DNA from: JAWKTT01 sp041398965
Lineage (GTDB): Bacteria; Planctomycetota; Planctomycetia; Planctomycetales; Planctomycetaceae
Direction of reading: 5' to 3'
Length of the DNA stretch: 64,000 bases
Assembly (NCBI GenBank): GCA_041398965.1
Contig: JAWKTT010000015.1
Span: 62,001 to 126,000 of the forward strand
Shown here piece by piece: positions 27,505 to 36,471 of this stretch (positions within the stretch are counted from its first letter, which is position 1; each line of letters begins with the position of its first letter). Both the position numbers and the translations under genes were made by a program. Below the pieces are notes generated by a model. That model saw only the letters and a program-made list of their open reading frames with translations, had not been told where the DNA came from and made no database searches.

Positions 27505-30255
27505 ATGTTTGCGTCTCCTGTCTGTATGCGGAAACGAGTGTTGTTGCGAGTTGGACTGTTGTTCCTCGTGGCGACTGGGGGAGTTGCGGCGGATCGACCC
27601 GAGAAAACGTCCTTTGCATGGACGCTGAATGAAGCGCAACGCGAATTGACAATCAACCATGGCGATCCGTATCTACAGTACATCACCCTGCAACTAGCAG
27701 AGAATGCTGGCCAGCGAGAAGAGTACGAGAATCGGTTACGGTGGAGCAGACGTTTCACGGAAGGGAATCGTCGGGAGGATATCGGCCTGTTCAGCATCTT
27801 TACCGGTGCGCTCGCCGTGCAAGAGAGCCTGCAACTTGACACCATGGTCAACCGCGGCCAGCCTGATGCCGCGTCACAAGAGCATATCCCGCTCAGCGAA
27901 CTGTCCGCTCCGACGATCAAGGCCCATCCGTGGGACGAGATGCTCGGAGATCGCGATCCGCAGGTTTCGGCCCTGTCCAAGTGTGTGCCGGAAGACTTCT
28001 ACTTCGTTCGCTTTCGCAGTGTCGCAAAGCTGACGGAGTTAGCGGACGAAGGAGACTTGTGGGCGACGCATCTGCTCGATCAGGCGACGAACGAAGCTCG
28101 TGGCAGCAACTTCAGCGGACGACTCAAACAACAGCTCGCGATTGAAACCAACTCGTTGTTACGTCCATTCTATGATCTCGCAGTTTCGGAAGTCGCCATG
28201 ACCGGCAGCGATCTATATTGCCGCGAGGGGAGCGATGTGACGCTGCTGTTTGGCGTCCGACAACGTCTCCTCTTCGATCAGAGGATGCAGGGATTCCTCA
28301 AGAACGCACAGGAAAACAATTCCGATTGCGAGCGCAAAGAGGGGGAGTATCGCGGCGTGAAGTACGTCCACCTTGCGACTCCCGATCGTCGTGTCAGTGT
28401 GATTGCCGCCGACCCGCGAGAAGACCTCCACATTCGCAGCAACTCGCTGATTGCGTTCGAGCGGGTCGTCGATGCCATGAACGGAGAAACCGTCAGCGGA
28501 CGACCGGCCCCGGCACTCGGCAACTCCACGGAATTCAAGTATATCCGCACGCTGTTCCCGCTCGATGCCGATGAAGAGGATGGCTTTGCTTACCTGTCGG
28601 ACCCATTTATCCGGCGAATGGTCGGGCCCGAGGTGAAGATTCTCGAATTACGGCGAATGGAGGCGTACAACCATTTGCGGATGATCGGCCACGCTCAGTT
28701 GTTGCATCGCACACAGTACGGCAAGCCAGCCAACAGCCTCGACGAGTTGCTGCTGCATGAGTGCCTGTCGTTCAAGGTCAATCAGAAGGAAGGCTTTGCG
28801 TCTCCTGGCGAAGTGGGGGAGTACGCACTTTCGACAAGGACTAAACAGCCGGTTAACTCCTACTACGGCAACGTCGACTTCCTGCGTCCTATCATCGAAG
28901 TGCCATTCACGTACGCAACGAGGGAGGAGGCGGAAATGTACGAACAGTTCCGCGAGCGTTACGACCAGTACTGGCGGACCTTCTTCGATCCGATTGCGAT
29001 TCGCATTCATGCGGACGAACAACAGTATCGACTGGAAACTCTCGTATTGCCGTTGATGGACAACTCAATCTACAGCAGCATGGCGATGGCAATGCAGTCC
29101 GATGGAGTCAAGGCGATGGACGCCTATCCGGTCCCCAACAGCAATATCTTGAGCGTCTACTTCAATGTTCCCGTCGAGAAGTGGTCGGCGGAGTTACTCC
29201 GCGAAATTCCGGAAGAGGGCAACTTTGGCGACGCTAGTTTGGACGAGTTCTTCGATCCTCGGGAAGCGAAAAAGGTCATCACTCGCTTCGTGAAAGATGG
29301 AATCGGTGATCAGGTTGGGCTGCATGTCTGCGATTCGAAACCACTGTTTGACATGAACATGCCAGCGTTGCTGGGAATGTTGGCGGGGCGTCCTGGCGGG
29401 GGACGCTCAATGATGAACAGTCCGGAGTTTCTGCTGGCACCATTCTTAATCTCCTCGATTAACTCACCCGTCTATGTCTCGGTGCCGGTGCGGGATATTG
29501 AGGCGACTGACAAGTTTCTCGACCTCATCGAGAATGCGCTCGCGGTCTATGCCCGTGCCGATCATGGGCGGAGCTGGTTCCGCGTCGAACCAGACTTCTA
29601 TCGGCTTAAGCAAGCAGGGGGTGAGGATATCCGATGTCAGTCATTCAAAGTTGGCCCAATCAAGTGGCGGATGTTCTGGACCCGCATCGACAATGTGATC
29701 TATGTTGCCAGTAAACGTGAGACGTTCGACGATATTCGCCAGGCTCACGTAGAGCAGGGTGACAAAAAACGAGCAGATGTCGGCCCGACCGGACATGCGG
29801 TCGTGCGAATGCGGGCCGAGAACTGGGACAAGGTCCTGCCTGATTTTCAACTGAGTTGGGCGGAGAACAACCGTGTCGCCTCACTCAACAACATTAGCCC
29901 CCTCTACGGCGTCGCGCGCGCGATCCTGTCCGAGCAAACGAAAGCGGACAAGCCGCTCGGTCAAATGGACTTCGCTGCGATCAGCAAACAGGCTCATGCC
30001 GAGGCGATGCAAATCTACGGTGTCGACTACTACTGTCCCGATGGTGGCAAGTTCGAACTCGCTTCCGACGGAAAGTCGATGCACAACAGTCTACATGGCA
30101 CGCCCCTCGCGCCGATGCAAAACTCGCTCCCAGCAGAGAACGTGACGACCGGTCGACTGCTCTCCCGTGTCCGCCAAGTGACGGCCGCGTTGACGTTTGA
30201 GAAGGAGGGACTCCGCGCTGTATTGATTATCGACCGTCAGGAGAAATCACGTTAG
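27505..30255 (+). CDS. Large secreted protein of unknown function, 916 aa
   Basis: ATG 27505 has GAGG ten bases before it and begins the signal peptide (MFASPVCMRKRVLLRVGLL...GGVAA). The mature protein is acidic and has no transmembrane segment. Visible stretches include LTINHGDPYLQYITLQLAEN, LELRRMEAYNHLRMIGHAQLL, PVYVSVPVRDIEATDKFLDL and GTPLAPMQNSLP. It has the look of the large exported planctomycete proteins without a described domain. I do not assign a function. It stands alone between transposase debris on both sides. Confidence 0.75.
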   Translation: MFASPVCMRKRVLLRVGLLFLVATGGVAADRPEKTSFAWTLNEAQRELTINHGDPYLQYITLQLAENAGQREEYENRLRWSRRFTEGNRREDIGLFSIFTGALAVQESLQLDTMVNRGQPDAASQEHIPLSELSAPTIKAHPWDEMLGDRDPQVSALSKCVPEDFYFVRFRSVAKLTELADEGDLWATHLLDQATNEARGSNFSGRLKQQLAIETNSLLRPFYDLAVSEVAMTGSDLYCREGSDVTLLFGVRQRLLFDQRMQGFLKNAQENNSDCERKEGEYRGVKYVHLATPDRRVSVIAADPREDLHIRSNSLIAFERVVDAMNGETVSGRPAPALGNSTEFKYIRTLFPLDADEEDGFAYLSDPFIRRMVGPEVKILELRRMEAYNHLRMIGHAQLLHRTQYGKPANSLDELLLHECLSFKVNQKEGFASPGEVGEYALSTRTKQPVNSYYGNVDFLRPIIEVPFTYATREEAEMYEQFRERYDQYWRTFFDPIAIRIHADEQQYRLETLVLPLMDNSIYSSMAMAMQSDGVKAMDAYPVPNSNILSVYFNVPVEKWSAELLREIPEEGNFGDASLDEFFDPREAKKVITRFVKDGIGDQVGLHVCDSKPLFDMNMPALLGMLAGRPGGGRSMMNSPEFLLAPFLISSINSPVYVSVPVRDIEATDKFLDLIENALAVYARADHGRSWFRVEPDFYRLKQAGGEDIRCQSFKVGPIKWRMFWTRIDNVIYVASKRETFDDIRQAHVEQGDKKRADVGPTGHAVVRMRAENWDKVLPDFQLSWAENNRVASLNNISPLYGVARAILSEQTKADKPLGQMDFAAISKQAHAEAMQIYGVDYYCPDGGKFELASDGKSMHNSLHGTPLAPMQNSLPAENVTTGRLLSRVRQVTAALTFEKEGLRAVLIIDRQEKSR

Positions 30256-30329
30256 GCAATAGGTTTTCGGTTACCGCATTGGGTCAATTGTTTCCGCCGA
30301 GCGCCAAGCTCTTTGCCAGCTTGGCGCTC

Positions 30330-30805
30330 GCGACTGAAATCGGTCGCAACGAGCGATTCACAGTGAGCCTTGAGAAACGCGGACCACGACGGAGTCCGCT
30401 GACGATCTGGAGCGGGTTCGATGCCATGAGCCCTGAGGACATTGGCCACGGTGGAATCAGCGATGTGGAAGCCGAGGTTCTTCAGGGCACCCTGAATACG
30501 ATCGTACCCCCATGTCGGGTTCTCTCTGGCGAATCGCAGGATGGCCTCCACCACTTCCTGGCGGATGCGAGGACGACCGGGTTTCCGTTGATCACTGAAG
30601 TCGTACTACTTTGCGAACAACCCTCGGTGCCAGCGGAGGATGGTGTCCGGTGTCACGATGGTCGTCAGTTCCAGCAGAGCCTTCCAGCCAAGGGAATGGG
30701 CTCTCACAGCCAGCAGTCGACGCTGATTGTCGATAAGGAGCAGCCGTCTCCGTCCGAACCCCATTGTGCAGGGTTTCAATCTGCACGTTCTGGAACTCAA
30801 TGATC
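30330..30805 (-). pseudogene. Integrase-core (rve) transposase N-terminal relic
   Basis: Minus-strand reading gives LLLIDNQRRLLAVRAHSLG, LLELTTIVTPDTILRWHRGL, then in another frame RIQGALKNLGFHIADSTVAN and VLRAHGIEPAPDRQRTPSWS, ending near TDFS. This is the first half of the same transposase family as the relic at 26870; the DDE core is missing. It is frameshifted and therefore dead. Confidence 0.7.
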
Positions 30806-30864
30806 TGCTCCTAACGCTGCGAGACGAGTCCACAGAGGATCGCGAGCAGGATGTGGCCGGGTGG

Positions 30865-30912
30865 CATGTTAGTTCGTGTGGGGGCCATGCCCGCTCTTGC
30901 GTGGGCATGACG
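30865..30912. repeat. REP-like palindromic repeat, copy 1
   Basis: The block starting GGTGGCATGTT and containing GCCATGCCCGCTCTTGCGTG forms a hairpin (CATGCCC with GGGCATG). A closely similar block is at 39248-39288. The two copies sit at the outer edges of the Hint-toxin array and WD40 gene. Confidence 0.55.
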
Positions 30913-30923
30913 GCTGCGGTTCC

Positions 30924-31826
30924 TGCTTCGTCGCGGGGACGCTGGTCCAGACGGGGCGGAGGTTGGTGCCGATTGAGGAGGTTCGCGAGCGGGACGAGGT
31001 TTAGACGTTCGATGTTCGCAGCGGGTTGTGGCAGTGGCTGTCTGTTGAAGAGGTCTTTAGCCGAACTCACGACGGTTTGATGGTCAGCCTGCATGCCGGG
31101 GGTGAGCTCATCACCGCCACCGGGCGGCATCCGGTTTGGGTGGTCCGAGGAGAGGCTCTCTCGCAGAGGCCGATTACCGAAGAACTCGGCGACGACAACC
31201 TCCCCAGCCGCACCAAGGGCCGCTGGGTTGAGGCTCGGTATCTGGAAGTGGGTGATCTCCTCCTCACCCCCCATGGAGAGCTTCGCGTCGATGACCTCTT
31301 CCGAGAGGAGACCACGGCACAAGTCTTCAACCTCCAAATCGCCAACGTCCACGCCTACACCGTTGGCAACGCGTCAATCCTGGTGCATAACGATTCACTT
31401 CTCCCGAAACTAGCGGTATCTGCCGGGAGCATTTCGAATTCGGAGTGCCGGTCGAATATCGAAGACCTGCGACAGAACCTAGGACTTGATCAAAGCGTCG
31501 TCTCGTATGTCGAGTTTTCAATTGACAAAGAGTACGATGAACTCGTGGCTGTCAGCGGTGAAAACACACCCGCAGGAACGGTAGGCTTCCCAGCATCGCC
31601 ATTGTTCTCGCCGTCTGTCGTTGGCACGTACCTCCGTGATGTCGATGCTGAGTACAAGTTGCTGGAGGAAGTAGCAGCAAGACTCAAGCAGGCTGGATGT
31701 TTCCAGAAAGCCGTTGTCCGGCTCTGCATCGAATCAGAACCATGTGACTCTTGCGCAGACGTCATTCGACAATTTCGAGTGGAGTTCCCAGAGCCACAAG
31801 TCACACTTTACGTCACATACCTATGA
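30924..31826 (+). pseudogene. Polymorphic toxin C-terminal module 1: Hint domain plus deaminase-like toxin, with internal stop
   Basis: From 30924 the frame encodes a Hint (intein-like autoprocessing) domain: CFVAGTLVQTGRRLVPIEEV at the start, then TATGRHPVWVV, YLEVGDLLLTPHG and a C-terminal VHN. An in-frame TAG at 31002-31004 replaces the usual Trp, so the module cannot be read through. After the Hint comes a toxin domain with VDAEYKLLEEVAARL and a PCDSC zinc-type motif, as in deaminase toxins. No N-terminal secretion or Rhs/filament part is present. The stop overlaps the start of the SUKH gene (ATGA at 31823-31826). Confidence 0.75.
31117..31391 (+). repeat. Hint homology segment, copy 1
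   Basis: The 275-bp segment aligns without gaps to 34515-34789, and its last 170 bases to 32352-32523. The copies are near-identical in DNA and end at the Hint Val-His-Asn codons; the sequences after this point are unrelated. Confidence 0.9.
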
Positions 31827-32323
31827 AATCCTGGCTTTCTACGTTCGATGATCTCAAGATTCGACTCAGAGCACTTCCTTACAGTGAAGACACCGAGTTT
31901 GAAGGATGCGATTCCGACGCGATCGCGTCACTTGAGGCCTATGCCGGTTGCCCGTTTCCCGGTGCGTACCGATCCTTTTTGGAGATCATGGGAAGGAAAT
32001 CCGGGCGGCTGTTCAAGGGGAGTGACGCGACCTACCCAGGAAGATTTGAACTGCGACTGCGAGAGCAGGCCTTAAAGATGCTCGAACGCAAGCAGGCAGC
32101 CTTTGTGCTTCCCGAGAATGCTTTTGTGTTTCTGACCCATCAGGGATATCAGTTCTTGTATTTCCTTCTCAACGAAGGGGACGACCCCCCAGTCTACCAT
32201 TTCGGTGAACGTCAACTGACACCCAAGAAGATCTCACCACACTTCACCGAATACTTGTCATCATTCGTATCTGACTTGGAAGCATTGGCTGCGAAGCACC
32301 CTGAGTCCTTTGCACCGCTCTGA
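31823..32323 (+). CDS. SMI1/KNR4 (SUKH)-family immunity protein, 166 aa
   Basis: ATG 31823 overlaps the toxin's stop codon, giving translational coupling. The sequence has the SUKH features: an N-terminal helix with EGCDSDAIASLEAYAGCPFPGAYRSFLEIMG, then LPENAFVFLTHQGYQFLYFLL and DPPVYHFGE. SUKH proteins are the best-known immunity proteins of polymorphic toxin systems, often paired with deaminase or nuclease toxins, matching the adjacent module. It is expected to bind and block the toxin in the cytoplasm. Confidence 0.85.
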   Translation: MKSWLSTFDDLKIRLRALPYSEDTEFEGCDSDAIASLEAYAGCPFPGAYRSFLEIMGRKSGRLFKGSDATYPGRFELRLREQALKMLERKQAAFVLPENAFVFLTHQGYQFLYFLLNEGDDPPVYHFGERQLTPKKISPHFTEYLSSFVSDLEALAAKHPESFAPL

Positions 32324-32351
32324 AGTGCCAGCAGTCCGTTCATTCGACTAA

Positions 32352-32523
32352 CCGCTGGGTTGAGGCTCAGTATCTGGAAGTGGGCGATCTCCTCCTCACC
32401 CCCCATGGAGAACTTCGCGTCGATGACCTCTTCCGGGAGGAGACCACGGCACAAGTCTTCAACCTCCAAATCGCCAACGTCCACACCTACACCGTTGGCA
32501 ACGCGGCTATCTTGGTGCACAAT
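32352..32523 (+). repeat. Hint homology segment, copy 2 (shorter)
   Basis: Near-identical to 31220-31391 without gaps. The upstream boundary lies about 30 bases after the SUKH stop codon. Confidence 0.9.
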
Positions 32524-33039
32524 ACGTCTGCGGCGCCAACGAAGGCGCCGTTACCAAAACCGGCTGGCGGGACAGGACGACAGAAACCCAAGACCTGTGC
32601 CGACCTGGCGTGTGCGACGGAGGAGGAAATCTGTGAGTTCTTGGTCAGTGCAATGAACTTGGTTGTCAATGGTCTCGGGCCAAAGGGCAAGCCATGGATT
32701 CGAACGGTTGCTGTGGGCTACGACGGGTCACGTTGTAGATTTTCGGTAAGTTGCAATTCAGGGGAAGATGATGAAGGTTGCGCTGAGAACATCAGTACTG
32801 CCGAGGCACTGGTGGGCCCCATGAAGGTTACCTACACAGGTCTTATCAAGCTCGATGGCGAAACTCGTTGGCATGCCGAGCCTCAGTTGATAAAGGATAT
32901 GGGCCAAAGCATGACGCATATCGCAATATCAAATTCTCCCTGCAAGGAAAAGGCGGAGAAGGGTCCAAGAGACCCTAACATTGCCTGCACCAATCACTTG
33001 AAGCAACTACCTAACTTGGTGATCTGTACAGAGAAATAG
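32352..33039 (+). pseudogene. Orphan toxin module 2: Hint remnant plus putative deaminase domain
   Basis: The module starts abruptly inside the Hint domain (RWVEAQYLEVGDLLLTPHGE), ends it at VHN, and continues with a linker (SAAPTKAPLPKPAGG) into a toxin domain. That domain carries WHAEPQLIKD, the His-Ala-Glu signature of deaminases, and SPCKEK...ACTNH, a possible Cys pair for zinc. It has no start codon with a ribosome site and lacks the N-terminal part, so it is a silent cassette, not a normal gene. The stop at 33037-33039 is 8 bases before the next gene. Confidence 0.65.
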
Positions 33040-33047
33040 GCTTGCGA

Positions 33048-34496
33048 ATGAATCCGTCTGACTATCAGCGTGGTGTGGCATCGTTATTGCAGACGTGCCA
33101 CCGTGACCACTTGAGTGCCTGTGTCATGGCAACCCTTGGCCACTGGATTCAAGATGAATCTTCGGCTTTGAGAAATGGTGCAAATGTACAGAGATGCAAC
33201 GTGGAAGACCCATTCCGTTGCTCTGGCGAAGTCTCAGACATTGCAATGGATTCAATCTGGCGCAGTTCAACACTTAGTGCGTCGGTGTATTCGGAGTTCG
33301 GCGAATGCTACCTGGCTCGCTTTGGCGTCTTGGATGAGCTACGCATAAGCATTGACCGACTGGTGGAACGCAAGTCTCTATCCCTGCCAGTTTCAGCGTT
33401 TCCATTCGTCGATCGGCTAACGTTAAAAGTACCCGATGACTGTTGCTTCGGTGAGTTTATCCGCTTACCTGTCCTCAATCGCTTCCGGTACGTCTGGTTT
33501 GCAGAACCACTGATCGGAGATGAGCGACTTCTGCTCTTAATTAAATCACCCATTTTCGTAAACGTGAGTGAATGGAACTTTGAAGACTGGGGTGATAGCG
33601 CTGACAAGAAGGTTCGTCGAGACTATGGAGGCGTCCCGACCGCCCACGGAGCAGCGAGTCTTGCCGAGTGGAACATCATGAACAGCTGTCGGACTCTTAA
33701 CATGGGGGTTAACGAAATTGGAATCGACGGCATCGGCGCTTTGGCTTCGTCTCGAAATCTTGGCAAGTTGGAGACGCTCACCTGTTGGGACAGCGAGTTT
33801 GGGGATGAGGGGTTGGAGGTGATTGGGAATGCGGCTGGGTTTCCGTCGCTGCGGTCGTTGGGGTGTGGGTACAATCAGTTGACGGCGGCGGGGGCGAGGA
33901 GTTTGTTTTCCGGGCCGGTTGGGCGACAGTTGACATCGGTCGCCCTGCATTCCAGCGACTTCGGCAAGGGAATCGGGCTGCCGCTTGATCAGTTGAAGGA
34001 GTCGCCCCTACGGCATCTGCATATGAACTTCTGCCACCTGACCGCTGACGGGTTTGGGGAATTGATGGCGTCTGAGGCGTTCCCTGATTTGCGGTCACTG
34101 TCGCTCAAGCGAAATTCGATCAGCTCAGGCTTTGGCAGGGTATTCGACCGGTCGCGGCCGATTCGCAAGATTGATGCGGGCGGCAACGGAATTGATGACA
34201 CAGCACTGGCAGCCGCACTATCACAAGAGGGAGCCAGCAGTCTCGAATGGATCGACCTGAGCAACAACGAGTTAACCGATCGGGGTGTACGTGAGTTGGC
34301 GGGGTGCTCCCGAATGGCGAAGCTGGAGGTCCTGCACCTGACCGGCAACCCGATCTCCGATGAAGCGGGACGAGCCTTGCGGGAGTCGCCCCATTTGCGG
34401 AATCTGAAGTTGTTGTACCTCAGCAAGAAGACGATCTCGGAAGAGGAACAAGAACAACTTCGCGCCCGCTTCCGCGACGGCCTGCAACTCTGGTAG
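33048..34496 (+). CDS. Leucine-rich-repeat protein, candidate immunity protein of module 2, 482 aa
   Basis: The N-terminal 200 residues include DHLSACVMATLGHWIQDES and are not recognised; from about residue 220 come repeats of the ribonuclease-inhibitor type (LETLTCWDSEFGDEGLEVIG, LRSLGCGYNQLTAAGARSL, LEWIDLSNNELTDRGVRELA, LEVLHLTGNPISDEAGRAL). LRR proteins bind other proteins. The position, right after a deaminase-like module, is that of an immunity gene; similar N-terminal plus LRR proteins follow toxins in Planctomycetota. TTG 33042 is an alternative start. The function as immunity protein is inference. Confidence 0.65.
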   Translation: MNPSDYQRGVASLLQTCHRDHLSACVMATLGHWIQDESSALRNGANVQRCNVEDPFRCSGEVSDIAMDSIWRSSTLSASVYSEFGECYLARFGVLDELRISIDRLVERKSLSLPVSAFPFVDRLTLKVPDDCCFGEFIRLPVLNRFRYVWFAEPLIGDERLLLLIKSPIFVNVSEWNFEDWGDSADKKVRRDYGGVPTAHGAASLAEWNIMNSCRTLNMGVNEIGIDGIGALASSRNLGKLETLTCWDSEFGDEGLEVIGNAAGFPSLRSLGCGYNQLTAAGARSLFSGPVGRQLTSVALHSSDFGKGIGLPLDQLKESPLRHLHMNFCHLTADGFGELMASEAFPDLRSLSLKRNSISSGFGRVFDRSRPIRKIDAGGNGIDDTALAAALSQEGASSLEWIDLSNNELTDRGVRELAGCSRMAKLEVLHLTGNPISDEAGRALRESPHLRNLKLLYLSKKTISEEEQEQLRARFRDGLQLW

Positions 34497-34514
34497 CGGC
34501 AGTTTGACAACTCC

Positions 34515-34789
34515 CCACCGGGCGGCATCCGGTTTGGGTGGTCCGAGGAGAGGCTCTCTCGCAAAGGCCGATCACCGAAGAACTCGGCGACGACAACCTC
34601 CCCAGCCTCGCCAAGGGCCGCTGGGTTGAGGCTCGGTATCTGGAAGTGGGTGATCTCCTCCTCACCCCCCATGGAGAGCTTCGCGTCGATGACCTCTTCC
34701 GGGAGGAGACCACGGCTCAAGTCTTCAACCTCCAAATCGCCGAGTGTCATACCTATGCGGTTGGCAACGCAGCGATCCTCGTGCACAAT
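34515..34789 (+). repeat. Hint homology segment, copy 3
   Basis: Aligns to 31117-31391 along its full length with no gap; differences are scattered single bases, mostly near the 3' end. Confidence 0.9.
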
Positions 34790-35218
34790 GCGTCTCCGGC
34801 GGCTTGTTGCAGTGGGATGAGCTACACTGGCGACAAGTCCCCGAACTTTACTGTCAAGGCAGGCAACCGAGTCGTGACGGTGTACGGAGAGGGTCAAAAG
34901 ACGGGCGATGCGGATTGCAGCAACGGAGTCAACAAGCACCGACAGACGTCGATCAACATCGCCACCAAAGCAGCGAAGTCGGGCCAGTATGAATACTGCA
35001 CGATGGACCGAGCGTGGAGTACGTCGACGGGGGGCGTTTCTTCATGCAATAAGCGCCCAGACGTCATTTGCGTGAAGTGCAACGGGCAAGTCGACGCCTG
35101 GGAAGTTCAGTCAAGGACGGATGAGTACGAGGATCTTGAAGAACGCCTCCAGGCGGGAATGAAGACGTTGCCAGCCCCGGTTCAGGGAGAAATAGATGTA
35201 CTTGAAATGGAATGTTGA
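34515..35218 (+). pseudogene. Orphan toxin module 3: Hint remnant plus PD-(D/E)xK-like toxin
   Basis: Begins inside the Hint domain, runs through TYAVGNAAILVHN and enters a toxin domain: VVTVYGEGQKTGDADCSNGV, MDRAWSTSTGGVSSCNKRPDVICVK and VDAWEVQSRTDEYEDLEERL. The RPDVI...AWEVQS spacing resembles restriction-endonuclease-fold toxins, with a Gln where Lys is common. There is no proper start codon. The stop (35216-35218) lies 8 bases before the next gene's start. Confidence 0.6.
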
Positions 35219-35226
35219 GGAATCGT

Positions 35227-36264
35227 ATGAAAATGTTTTCGCCAGATCGTCGTTGTGCCACCATCGGATTGTATGGCCTGCCGTCGACAGATATTCCATT
35301 TGAGGAATTCTACGAAGCCACGCTCCGATGGTTTAGTAACATTGGCATTGTGCCGAATGAGTTATCGTTCCGAGCATGTGATGCCAGGAAGTCATCGATC
35401 TTCAAGAAATACAAAACTGCCGAGGCGAAACTGAGGAAACGAGAGTTCCGTGACATCAACTCAATCTATATTGAACACTCGGAGCAATTCGACGACAAAA
35501 CCACACCATTTTGGACGACACTCGCCGCTTGCACCTCCGGCAAATATAGTTCGGTAACGATCTCGATTATGGGGTCTGACTATCGCGTCACCGATGAGCC
35601 GTTGCAGGAGTTTGTGGCGGAACTGGTGCGAATGCTACAACCTGAGTATGGGATCGGCTTCTATCGTCAGCGTTGGATGGGACCAGAGTATTACGTCGGC
35701 GGAATCCTGTTCGGCGGCTTCACGGTGCCGACGACTCTCAGAGAAGATGATGAAACGGAGTTAGCGATTGGCCGATGGGGTGATATGGCGATGAATCTCC
35801 ACGTGTGGCGGGAGGGGGTGATTCGGGATGTCTATCCGCAGAATTACCTGATGGAGCCTGTGCTGTCACGTACGGTAAAGGACCAGTCATTGCGGGAGTG
35901 GATCGAGGCGGACGCCGTACGTGGATCGCTCAAGCAGCTGGATGATCGCATGACACTCTGGTCGATCGGCGAAGAGCGAATTGATGCGGTACGAAAGGTG
36001 CTGTGGGATGCCGAGATCATCTTCAACTGGCGAGCCTTTGTCGACAGGGAGGAGCCGAAAGACCCTTACGTGGCGGCGGTGTCGCTCTTGGCGTTTATTC
36101 CGTGTCGACAATGCGAGCAGGTTCTCGATGTCGATTCCATTGCGGTGCCAAATGGTCAAGACCGCGTGCCGTTTCTGGTGGAGGCGATCAAGAAGCTCGG
36201 TTGGACCATCACCTTTGCCCCCGGCATCAACGCCAACTGCCCAACATGCAGTCAGAAGAGCTGA
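35227..36264 (+). CDS. Immunity candidate of module 3, unknown family, 345 aa
   Basis: ATG 35227 is chosen because GAGG lies six bases upstream; an ATG at 35212 overlapping the toxin is possible. No signal peptide or transmembrane segment. The protein has a mixed alpha/beta pattern (DIPFEEFYEATLRWFSNIG, YRVTDEPLQEFVAELVRML, GIGFYRQRWMGPEYYVGG) and a C-terminal pair of Cys motifs (CRQCEQ, CPTCSQ) that could bind zinc. Its place directly behind an orphan toxin suggests immunity, but the family is not recognised. The 207 bases after it hold no supported gene. Confidence 0.55.
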   Translation: MKMFSPDRRCATIGLYGLPSTDIPFEEFYEATLRWFSNIGIVPNELSFRACDARKSSIFKKYKTAEAKLRKREFRDINSIYIEHSEQFDDKTTPFWTTLAACTSGKYSSVTISIMGSDYRVTDEPLQEFVAELVRMLQPEYGIGFYRQRWMGPEYYVGGILFGGFTVPTTLREDDETELAIGRWGDMAMNLHVWREGVIRDVYPQNYLMEPVLSRTVKDQSLREWIEADAVRGSLKQLDDRMTLWSIGEERIDAVRKVLWDAEIIFNWRAFVDREEPKDPYVAAVSLLAFIPCRQCEQVLDVDSIAVPNGQDRVPFLVEAIKKLGWTITFAPGINANCPTCSQKS

Positions 36265-36471
36265 GACGGGCCAGAGCGAGCGCAGATCAGGCTTCTGCGT
36301 GAAGTCCTGTTGCTGGACATCGTTCGTGGGCTGGTGGTCGCGGTGTTTTCGGCTTTGTTTCGGTTGGTGAAGAGCATTTTGGCTCGGCTGTTTGGGAAGG
36401 CGGGCGGGGAGGATGTGGAGCCGCCGTCTTGTCCGGTCAAGGCTGGGTGGCCGGGCCACGAAACAGCGTTG

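Noticed and set aside
30606..31352. 248-codon minus-strand frame
   Set aside because: Its end belongs to the transposase relic, but the rest is the shadow of the Hint domain.
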